64,000 nt of DNA, taken from positions 30,462-94,461 of IMG/VR virus record IMGVR_UViG_3300027763_000001; one strand, given 5' to 3'. The DNA comes from a virus. The notes beneath the pieces were generated by a model that worked only from the letters and a program-made list of their open reading frames with translations, was not told the origin of the DNA and did no database searches. Shown one piece after another: positions 1 to 8,000 of this stretch (the first letter of the stretch is position 1; every line of letters begins with the position of its first letter). Position numbers and translations under genes: made by a program.

Positions 1-296
1 CCACTGGTGGCGACGCCAACCGAGCGGTCCCGGCGCATGTCCGGGATTCGAAAACCGATCGAGTACAGCTGGGCGCCAATAGGGATCACCAAGCCGACCC
101 GATCGGGACGAGGCTTGTCGTCGGCCCTTAGATCGGGGCTGGGGATTGTAATCGGCCAGCTGTTGGCGCCAGTGGCGGTAATCAGGGCGTAGCCGAGAAC
201 CTGATAGAAGGCCCGGCCAGGCTCGGCAAGCACGGCCTGGTTTTGGTAGCCCGACAGGCGATTGACGTAGTTGCCCGGGTAGATGGTCTTGGCCAT
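1..296 (-). CDS. Phage structural protein, 3' end cut by window
   Basis: An open frame starts with ATG at 296 (MAKTIYPGNYVNRLSGYQ...) and runs off the left edge with no stop, so 98 residues are visible. I recognise no named domain. It lies 45 bp downstream of the probable major capsid gene on the same strand, so it is probably a co-transcribed virion protein (head-tail or decoration); that role is inferred from position. No clear Shine-Dalgarno sequence precedes the ATG. Confidence 0.6.
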   Translation of the reverse strand, partial: MAKTIYPGNYVNRLSGYQNQAVLAEPGRAFYQVLGYALITATGANSWPITIPSPDLRADDKPRPDRVGLVIPIGAQLYSIGFRIPDMRRDRSVGVATS

Positions 297-341
297 GAGA
301 AGGATCGCCTACAAGTGGTGGATAAGGATTAGCGGGAGATC

Positions 342-1490
342 TCAGTAAACGAAGGAGTAGGCAACCGTCACGAAATCCTTGTTCAGAAGTTCAAACGCTC
401 CGAAGAGGCTCCACACCATGATGATGAAACGTCCGAAGTCGTCATCGTTGCTGAGCAGGATTTGGGCATCCTTGCCGCCGATGCCGACACCGACTGACTG
501 GGGCCCGAAGAACAAGATCGGAGCCGTAGGGGTCACAGCGTTGTTGATCGACGCACTGGTGATCGTCGCCGAGAGGCTCTTGGCTGCCAGGTTGGTCGAC
601 TCGAACCAGCGGACGCCTTCAAAAAGGAAGCCCGTGGGCGAGGTTTGCTGACCGTTGATCGAACCGGCTTGCCCGTAAGCGGGGCCCATGCCCAGGAAGT
701 TGTGGGCGTTGGGATGCAATGACGGATTCATTGGATCGATCACCCCATTGCCGGGGTAGCGAGCGACTTCCCGGAAATCCTTGTCCTGACGAAGGTGCAT
801 GCCCGCGGTTGGCGCGTAGATGGCCCTGTAATAGCCATCGTCGAAGCGGGGTACATTCCGCTCGCCCATGTCTTTGACTACAGGCAGCAAGTCGTTGACG
901 ACCGAGAATTTGCCGGTGTCGGTGCCGGTGCCGGCGTAGGTGAGGAACGGTGCGCTGGCAGCGCGAACCTTGGCGCCAGGGTAGTAGTAGCCACCCCTGG
1001 TGGAACCGGCCGGGCCATTGGACTCAGCCTTGAACAGTTCGTCGGAGAAGACGCGGTCCTTCCAGCGGCGGTAATCATCGAGCATGGTCATCGAACCGAT
1101 GCTCTGGTGGAACATATTGATGTTCCCGTAATCGAGCAGCAGTCGCTGACCGGTGAGCAAGGTCTCGCGGGCCACCTTGAAGGTCGAAGGCGCAGCGGGG
1201 TCGTTCGGATCGGCGGGGCCGGTGTACTCCTCGAGGCTCACCAGCACTTTGTCCTTGACGATGTTCCGGGAGGAAGCCGTGCCAAGGGTCTGGTCAGCGG
1301 TGCGCTTGCGGCTGTCCTTGGTGCCGGGGTTCCCCCAGAACCGGTAGCGGTCCAACTGCACGGTCTGACCGGGAGATTTACCCCAATCCCAAACGACCAG
1401 GGGAGCCGACACCATTTCCACCACATAGCTCGGGTGAGGCCGGTGGAGTTCAACCCCAAGCAATTTTGGAAAATCGTTGTCGATCCACAT
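342..1490 (-). CDS. Probable major capsid protein (N4-gp56/P22-coat-like)
   Basis: A 382-aa protein with no signal peptide or membrane segment. The N-terminal part contains PGQTVQLDRYRFWGNPG, and the C-terminal part has FFGPQSVGVGIGGKDAQ followed by a hydrophobic stretch and a final beta-rich DFVTVAYSFVY. That layout (a charged entry loop, then late G-x-D-A-like and beta strands) resembles N4-gp56-type HK97-fold coat proteins, and the length is right for that family. The start is ATG at 1490 with GGGAG about 10 nt upstream. It is the first gene of a minus-strand unit whose upstream region holds the putative late-promoter element at 1520-1535. The assignment rests on general resemblance and position; another abundant head protein is possible. 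Confidence 0.5.
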   Translation of the reverse strand: MWIDNDFPKLLGVELHRPHPSYVVEMVSAPLVVWDWGKSPGQTVQLDRYRFWGNPGTKDSRKRTADQTLGTASSRNIVKDKVLVSLEEYTGPADPNDPAAPSTFKVARETLLTGQRLLLDYGNINMFHQSIGSMTMLDDYRRWKDRVFSDELFKAESNGPAGSTRGGYYYPGAKVRAASAPFLTYAGTGTDTGKFSVVNDLLPVVKDMGERNVPRFDDGYYRAIYAPTAGMHLRQDKDFREVARYPGNGVIDPMNPSLHPNAHNFLGMGPAYGQAGSINGQQTSPTGFLFEGVRWFESTNLAAKSLSATITSASINNAVTPTAPILFFGPQSVGVGIGGKDAQILLSNDDDFGRFIIMVWSLFGAFELLNKDFVTVAYSFVY

Positions 1491-1519
1491 GGCGTAGCGT
1501 CTCCCGTGTCGCGTGATCT

Positions 1520-1535
1520 GTCTTAATCTAAGACT
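1520..1535. promoter_or_regulatory. Divergent late-type element GTCTTA-AT-CTAAGACT
   Basis: This lies in the 65-bp gap between the divergent capsid gene and the first LAGLIDADG-like gene. GTCTTAATCTAAGAC is a near-perfect inverted repeat, so each strand reads GTCTTA followed by an A/T/G-rich pair and T. The minus reading (AGTCTTAGATT) matches the elements at 32920-32930 and 41962-41972. It lies 35 nt from the capsid ATG and 26 nt from the plus-strand ATG at 1556. A bidirectional late promoter or activator site is inferred from this conservation. Confidence 0.55.
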
Positions 1536-1555
1536 GGTGAATCGGGAAAACTTGC

Positions 1556-2248
1556 ATGACGCCAGACCAGGCTCGCGGCCTGTCTTCTGTCCTTGTCTCC
1601 AGCGGCAGCTTCTACCTGTTGCGCCGCCCCACGGTCAGTTACATCGAGATCGTCTGGTCTGGCTCCCAGCGCCAGGCCGCCTACTTCCACGAAAAAGTTG
1701 CTGAAATTCAGCACTTTTTCCCGACAGCCGCCCAGGTTTCTCCGGGGACTGCTCAATCGCCAGGACTGCGCTTCAAAATCACCAGCGATCGTCTTCGGCC
1801 CCTCTACAACCTCTTTGTACCCCGCGGCAGCCGCCGGATCTCCTCAGCCTGCCTGGAGCTCTGCGGTGCCCGAGCGATTGCCTGGCTATTCAGCGATCAC
1901 GGCCGTCGCACCCCTCGCGGCTTCGAACTTGCCTCCGTGGCCCGCCACGCGGAAGAGGCTGTCCTGCTGGCTCAGTGGATCAAGACCATTCTGGGCGTCG
2001 ACTGCCGGGCCCGTCTGCGCGGCCGGCGCCTTGCCCTGCTCTTGGACTCGGCCAATGCCGCCAAGGCTGCTGAGCAGTTGCTTGATTACAGCCCCGCCTC
2101 GCGCCGCCACCTTTTCCTCCAGCTCCTCAATGACCGCGATCCCGTTTGCGACCCGCGTGATCTGCTACTGCTTGGGAACCAAGGGGCAGCTAGACCTGCG
2201 CGGCAAACGCTCGCGCCCCTGGCTCAAACTCCGCCGCTCAGAGCTTGA
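1556..2248 (+). CDS. LAGLIDADG-fold-like protein A (degenerate homing endonuclease)
   Basis: A 230-aa protein. Around residues 9-20, VLVSSGSFYL sits where LAGLIDADG_2 proteins have the first helix (L-L-G-D-G-x-L). Around 85-115, LYNLFVPRGSRRISSACLE and AIAWLFSDHGRR match the second motif (LY-x-x-F-Y-x-x-G-x-K ... LAIWYMDDG). A repeat of the fold continues to about residue 190. The acidic catalytic residues are altered: the first Asp becomes Ser and the second motif reads S-D-H-G. The domain appears complete by about residue 195, and the last 35 residues overlap gene B in another frame. It is colinear with gene B, so the two are tandem paralogues. A freestanding homing endonuclease, active or decayed, next to the capsid gene is the best guess. 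Confidence 0.5.
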   Translation: MTPDQARGLSSVLVSSGSFYLLRRPTVSYIEIVWSGSQRQAAYFHEKVAEIQHFFPTAAQVSPGTAQSPGLRFKITSDRLRPLYNLFVPRGSRRISSACLELCGARAIAWLFSDHGRRTPRGFELASVARHAEEAVLLAQWIKTILGVDCRARLRGRRLALLLDSANAAKAAEQLLDYSPASRRHLFLQLLNDRDPVCDPRDLLLLGNQGAARPARQTLAPLAQTPPLRA

Positions 2249-2750
2249 GCAGACCTACCTGGACCACCAGGTGAGGATGCTTAGGCGCCTTCATCCCCAG
2301 CCGGGCAGCTTCAAGGTGCACTGGAATCGGCTCGGCGCCGATTCGGTCTACGACGACCTGGTTGCCGAGTTTACCTGCCCTGAACTCTGGGGCGCTTACG
2401 ATCTCCTCTACCCCCGCGACCGCCGTCGCATCACCAGCGAGGCCCTGGTCGCTGTCGGGCTGCCGGGGCTGGCTGCTGCCTGGCTTGACGAGGGAGAACG
2501 CAATCCGCAAAGCGCCAAGCTGCGCCTGTTCGGCCCTGGGCCTAGCGACGTTGAGATCCTCGGCTGGATCGAGAGTCTTGGGGTCCCGGGCCGCATCGCG
2601 CCAGGGCCGCGCCTGCAAATGTCCCTGGCTTTTGATCAGTGGCAGGCTGACACTCTCGTGCGCCAAATTCGTCCTCTTGTGCACCGCAGCATGGCCTATC
2701 GCTTGAGGCCCGCAGCCCCGGGCGCTCGTGCCCTTTACGCTGGCCTTTGA
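2130..2750 (+). CDS. LAGLIDADG-fold-like protein B, paralogue of A
   Basis: A 206-aa protein. YCLGTKGQLDL (about residues 13-23) corresponds to the LLGDG-x-L motif. LWGAYDLLYPRDRRRITSE and LAAAWLDEGER (about 88-122) correspond to the Y-x-x-G-K and LAIWYMDDG motifs, and IRPLVHRSMAYRL (about 182-195) matches the usual family C-terminus. The first Asp is replaced (G-T-K-G), while the second motif keeps D-E-G. The start is taken as ATG 2130, which overlaps gene A by 119 nt in the +1 frame; a frameshift joining A and B into one two-domain protein cannot be excluded. Its stop overlaps the next ATG (TGATG), suggesting translational coupling to the adhesin genes. Confidence 0.5.
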   Translation: MTAIPFATRVICYCLGTKGQLDLRGKRSRPWLKLRRSELEQTYLDHQVRMLRRLHPQPGSFKVHWNRLGADSVYDDLVAEFTCPELWGAYDLLYPRDRRRITSEALVAVGLPGLAAAWLDEGERNPQSAKLRLFGPGPSDVEILGWIESLGVPGRIAPGPRLQMSLAFDQWQADTLVRQIRPLVHRSMAYRLRPAAPGARALYAGL

Positions 2751-4996
2751 TGCCGACGCAGTTCTCAATGGCAGGCCAGGGAGGGGGCAGGCCCTGGCGG
2801 GACCTGGGGCCGCTGACCACTCAGTCCAGCGTCCAGCGCGGGACGATCGGCGAGAGCAGCGGCGCTGCCACCTTGCTGCTGGCCTTTCAGCTGCCGCGCC
2901 CGGCGACCGTTTTTGTGCGGCTCCTGCCGATCTCGCCATTTACTGATCGTTTTATCGGCGCAGCGTTGCAAGACGCAAGCGGCCACGGGATTGCCCTGGC
3001 GGACGACGGCCGGGCGGTTTTCGTCAATGCGCTCAATACTCCGGCCGACGAGGCCCGCAGGCGCCTTCCTGCCGGCGACTATCGCGTTGTCATTAGCACC
3101 AGTCAGTGGCAAGAGGCCCCCTTTGCTCTCCAGCTGGACTCTTTCGCTCTGGAGAGCCCGCGCCTAGCAGCGGCAGGGCAGGGGCGACTGCGCGGCAGGC
3201 TGTCTACCGCAAGACCAGAGGTCTTTCTCCGCGCTCGCGGTGGACTGAGGGCTTCCCTGCAGCCTGTCGACTCTCTGCTCTGGCGAGGCACAGGCGCCGC
3301 CGGCCTGCGGGCTGGCCTGCAAGTGCTCCCCAGCTACGAGCAGCCGCCGCCGGCGGGGTTGGGCCATGTTTGGTTCATCCGTCAAACGGGCCCAAGCGGA
3401 CGCCTGCGCCTGGGAGGTGCAAGCGGGGTGAATTGGGTCACCCTTGAATTGAGTGACACTCTGCCGGGGTACATCGCTTCCGAGCTGGCCCTGCCTGACT
3501 TCCGCTTCAATGCCGGGCGTCGCACGATCTTCTCGGACCGCGCCTACGACATTTACGGAGCTTACCCAGAACTCGGCGTCGCCCCGTCCGCGCTCCGCGC
3601 CCAGGTCTCCCCAGACGCCCCAGGGGTGCCTTATTTGGATCTCACCAACGGCCGCCATCGCCGCGAGGTCTTGGTCGCCTTGCCTCTCGACGCAAGCCGC
3701 TGCTTGGTGCTGCATCTCGAGGAAACTTTGGCATGGAACAACGACGTCGTCCTTGACGTTGACGACGCACTGCCTGCCTCTCCCCGGCTGATCGTGAGCA
3801 ATCGACGCCGTTCCTGGTTTCACCGCCGGCGAGTCAACACCTTCGTCACCGACGGCCTGGCGCTGCGGCGGCTGCAGAACCCTCCGTCCGCCCTGCTGCT
3901 ACAGCTCGATACGGTCCTGCCGCCCCTAGATCAGCAACTGGTGGAGCGCGCGGTCCGGGTGCCTGGGCCCTCGTTTCGCCTGCCGCCTTTGCGGATCCTC
4001 TTCCCCGTCTTTGTCGCCGAAGCTCGTCCACCGGCGGCGGCCGACCTCGTCTTCGGGGCCGACCCCAGCGAACGCGCCGCGGGACTGCTTCTCAGTTACG
4101 GCATGACCCGCCTGCTGGCCGCTGACACCTTGATGAGTTCGATGGCGATCTACCGGACCCTGGAGGATTTTTCGGCCATTGCCGCCAAGGCGGACTATGA
4201 CCCCAAGGCCACTGGCTTCGTGATCGCCAACATTCCGGACCGCCCTGACGGGCTGCCGATTCTCAGCCCCTGGCTGAGGGATGGTGGCTATCGCGTCACA
4301 GGAACTGCCACCGGGTCTTACCAGGCCTCTGGCGATCAGCTATTGCGCTACGGACGCTGGAATGGCCCCTTGCCTGCGAGAGCTGACACGGAAGTCAGCG
4401 CAGCCGACCCTCGCTGGTCGCTGGCGGCCCAGGGCCTGGCCCTGAGTGCTGAGCGGTTGTTCCGCAGTGAAGCGCCTTCAGTGCTGCTGTCTTATGACTG
4501 GGGCGATGGTGCCTACTGCCGCCTGAAGCTCCAAGGGTTGGGCTTCAGTGATGAGGATCTTTCGGTCGCCCCACCTGAACGACCGCAAAGTGGCACCCTC
4601 AACGGCGGGCGTCCGCGCCCCCTGGCCGGACGGGGCGGGTTAGCGCTGGGGGTGCTCATTGCCCAGCAGACCCGCCGGTTGCGCGTCGTTCAATACGGCC
4701 GAGGGCAACTCATGAGCGATTTGGCTTGGGGCCCTCGCGGCCGACTCAAAGCTCGGGGCCAGCTGAGGGCAACTCTCACTGTTGCTCCCGATCTCACGAT
4801 CGTGCAGCGGCTCCTGCGCGGCTTCCTTGCTGGCGCGGGCGGCCTTGATCGCAGCCAGCTCAACCGACCCCCGACTCGACTGACCGGCCGAGGGTCCCTT
4901 GGCCGCCCCTGGCTCAGTTCCAAGCCGCCAAACGAGTTTCCGCTGGCCAGAGCCACCGGCCAAGGGCGGTTGATCGCGACCCTGAGCGCCACTTGA
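2750..4996 (+). CDS. Large tail fibre/adhesin-like protein 1
   Basis: About 748 aa from ATG 2750, which overlaps the stop of the previous gene; a TTG at 2747 would add one residue. Residues about 1-135 are homologous to the N-terminus of the next protein, sharing a P-x-G-x-Y-x-V-V-I/V-S-x-S-Q-W-Q-x-x-P-F pattern near residue 120. G-R/Q-G-x-L-x-x-x-L repeats occur near residues 145-190 and repeatedly at 620-749 (GRGGL, GRGQL, GRGSL, GQGRL). Such glycine-spaced repeats are common in phage tail proteins and may form fibre shafts. The middle is beta-rich with no recognised enzyme motif. The location, directly before an 1800-aa LamG protein, supports a receptor-binding or tail-fibre role. No catalytic function is assigned. 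Confidence 0.6.
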   Translation: MPTQFSMAGQGGGRPWRDLGPLTTQSSVQRGTIGESSGAATLLLAFQLPRPATVFVRLLPISPFTDRFIGAALQDASGHGIALADDGRAVFVNALNTPADEARRRLPAGDYRVVISTSQWQEAPFALQLDSFALESPRLAAAGQGRLRGRLSTARPEVFLRARGGLRASLQPVDSLLWRGTGAAGLRAGLQVLPSYEQPPPAGLGHVWFIRQTGPSGRLRLGGASGVNWVTLELSDTLPGYIASELALPDFRFNAGRRTIFSDRAYDIYGAYPELGVAPSALRAQVSPDAPGVPYLDLTNGRHRREVLVALPLDASRCLVLHLEETLAWNNDVVLDVDDALPASPRLIVSNRRRSWFHRRRVNTFVTDGLALRRLQNPPSALLLQLDTVLPPLDQQLVERAVRVPGPSFRLPPLRILFPVFVAEARPPAAADLVFGADPSERAAGLLLSYGMTRLLAADTLMSSMAIYRTLEDFSAIAAKADYDPKATGFVIANIPDRPDGLPILSPWLRDGGYRVTGTATGSYQASGDQLLRYGRWNGPLPARADTEVSAADPRWSLAAQGLALSAERLFRSEAPSVLLSYDWGDGAYCRLKLQGLGFSDEDLSVAPPERPQSGTLNGGRPRPLAGRGGLALGVLIAQQTRRLRVVQYGRGQLMSDLAWGPRGRLKARGQLRATLTVAPDLTIVQRLLRGFLAGAGGLDRSQLNRPPTRLTGRGSLGRPWLSSKPPNEFPLARATGQGRLIATLSAT

Positions 4997-5056
4997 CGCG
5001 GGGCGCATGTTGCAGCACTGCCAGAATGGCCTGACCACCAGGGCGTTTCGGGGAGC

Positions 5057-8000
5057 ATGACGAATTGGTCGCAGGATGGCGCCCCATCGTTCAATCGACC
5101 TGAGCTGGTTCGCTTCGATTCGCTGCGCGACAGCAAGGACCTCGGGGCGATCACCGACATCAAGGCCCACCTGTCCGGCTTTATCGGCGCCGAAGCTGGC
5201 TCTCAAAGCCTGTTTTTCTCTTTCCAGCTACTTGTACCTGGTGCCATCCAGGTCCAGACCGTCACAGGCAGTAAGTGGACCGCTCGCTTTGTCTCCGCCT
5301 CCCTGCGCTCGGAGTCCGGCAGTATCGGCTTGGACGATCGCGGCAACGCCCGTGGTGTCGACATTGTCAACAGCATCGACGCTGACGAGGCGCTGGCTCC
5401 TTTTCCGCCCGGGAAATACACCGTGGTGGTTTCCTGCTCCCAGTGGCAGTCAACGCCTTTCGAGTTGGTTCTGCGAGTCAACCCGACCACCAGACTGCAT
5501 GCCGACATTGCTGGCCGCGGCGGGCTTGGGCAGTACACCCGCTTGCGCGTGGCTGTTGCCCGCCTTAGCGGCGCGCTCACCGGCCTCGGCCAACTCCGGG
5601 CGCCAGGCTCGGGCTTGTTCTCGGGCCGCCGCGATCGCCCTCTCGTCGGCGGCTTTCTCGCCGGCAGGGGCGCGCTAACTGGCAAGCTTTCAGTGCGCGA
5701 GCCTCTGCGCGGCCTGTCTGGCGCTTTTCTTGCCGGCCGCGGCGGCCTTGGGGCTTCGACAGTGGTTTCAAACAACCTGGGCCCCAGGATGTGGGCCTCC
5801 AGGCTTGTTACCCCAACAGAGGCGACAGACAGCGCTAGCTACGCCAGTGTGGCCTTGAGCGAGGCCGATTACAGCCTTCACGCTTTTTACTATCTCCCGC
5901 CTGGATCTCCCAGCAGCCAGCGACGGCTCGCGGTAACTTACCGCGCCCCTAACGGACAGGTGCTATGGAGCCGTCTTACTGATATTTATTGCTTAACTAA
6001 TGATACGCAGGGCTGGAAAGTGCTCGCCTTGACCGGTGGCGACTTCCTCCTGTTCAGTCAAAGCCAGGCGGCCTTTAACGGTTTGCTTGTAATTCGCATC
6101 GGACGAGACGGAGTAGTTGCTTGGAAGCGGCAATTTGGATCTCGCATCAATCCTGTGGTTGGTAGCAACAACAGCAGCGAGATCGATGAAATCAGTGACG
6201 CAGTCTTGCAGCCTTCGTTGAATCGGGTCATATTCGCCGTTGTCATGGGTATCGGCTTAGGCGGGATCACTCCTGGCTATATCACACTTGATCTTAATAC
6301 TGGGGCTGCCGTTTCGGCTCGCGCACTAAGGGGCGGCACTATGCAAATCGACAGCGATGGCGTTACTCTTAACGCCCCCTTGATCAAGACGGACGGCCGA
6401 TTTATACTAACTGGCAGCAAAAGAGGCCAGCCAGCCTACACATGGACCGTGGAATGCGATGGCAACCTTACCGGCGTCAACACGTTTTACAAATACACTG
6501 ACGGCACTAGCCTTGTTTTCGACGGCAGCGCAGTGCTGCATGGCGACGGCTCGCTCACGATCGCGGGAGGCAGCGCAATAAGAAGCTTTGAAGACGGTGG
6601 CGGTAGGGCCGATACCGGCTTTCCTTTGCTGCAGCTCGCCCCAGACTTGACAATTCGTCGGCGCGTCACCAGCGCTGCTGGAAACGGTGACTTCACCCGA
6701 GGGGCGCTAATAGCTACTGACGCCCTAGGCGCCCTGCACTACGGCAACGAAGATGGCATTTATTCGCGGGACTACGAGGGCGACCTTACTTATCGCTATA
6801 CAACTTTCGCTGGACTACCGGGGCAGATTAATCAGATCTCTGCCACCAAGCCTGGGCCTTGGTTTAATGTTGCCAGCCAGTGGGGCATCCTGGCCACGTC
6901 TACTGCTTCCAGTCAACCAGCACTGGGGACGGTAGTGGTGGGTTTTGAGATCGACATGGCGCCTACGACTGTAGCCAATGGACTGAATTACAGTATTACT
7001 ATCGGCACTTCTGAGGATGTCCCGCAAGCCCGCCAGGTTGTGCCGGCCGTAGTTGCTCTTGATCTTGACGAAAACGACGGCGACATCGTGCCGATTGCGT
7101 TTGTCTCTTTAGCAGTCGTCCTCAACACAAGTACGCCTGCCTGGAACCCAGCCTTTGCCGATGCCAGTTCGATTCTCGCCTGGGAACTAACATCCAGCAC
7201 GATTCGCCGTGGAACTTCTAGCGGATTTCCTCAGCTGGCAATTAAGCTCGACCCTGCGATAGAGCCAGACCCTTTGGCTCAGTTCGTCGTTTTTCATCTG
7301 CCAGGTACTGGCATTCCTGACACGAACTTCTTTGTTGATTACTCTCAATTTGCTCATCAGCCGGTTCCGCTTGGCAACGTCAAATACTCGACTGAACAGG
7401 CCCTTTACCCAGACCTTGGTGGCTTTTTTGAGCGCACTTCTATTCGCTTTGACGGCACCGAAGACGCAATCGCCTACGCGCCATCGCCGGCTTTTCGTTT
7501 TGGTAAGGAAAATTTTACAATTGAGGCTAAAATTTTTCGGCTAAACAGCAACCCTTGTGTCTTGTTTAGCAACAGCCAGGTCGGAGATCCAGGGGCCCAT
7601 AGCAATAGCTTTTACCTGGCCCTCGGCGCTGATGGGATCCTTGAGATCTTTTCGATAGGACGCGGCCGGCTTTCCCCCGTCTTCTCTGCATCCCCGAGGC
7701 GCACTGTGCCGTACGGCGTTTGGTCTCATGTTGCCCTAACAAGAGAGGATCAAATATGGCGCGTTCACATCAATGGCCAGGCTGACGCAGCGGCCTGGCG
7801 TTACGACCTGGACCTAAGCGCTGGCGCCCTGCTGATTGGCAGAGGGACTCAGATCCCTACGAATGGTTTTTTTGGCCTTGGCCCTCAGGGCGCCGACTAC
7901 TTTCCCTTCACCGGCTTCATGGTCGACATTCGGATCACCAAGGGAGCCGCTCGCTACCACCGCAACTTCAGGCCCCGCGCTGCTCCGATTCAATACCTTC

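Noticed and set aside
795-1526. 243-aa plus-strand frame opposite the capsid gene
   Set aside because: Antisense shadow; the minus-strand product has a far more natural protein pattern and a ribosome-binding site.
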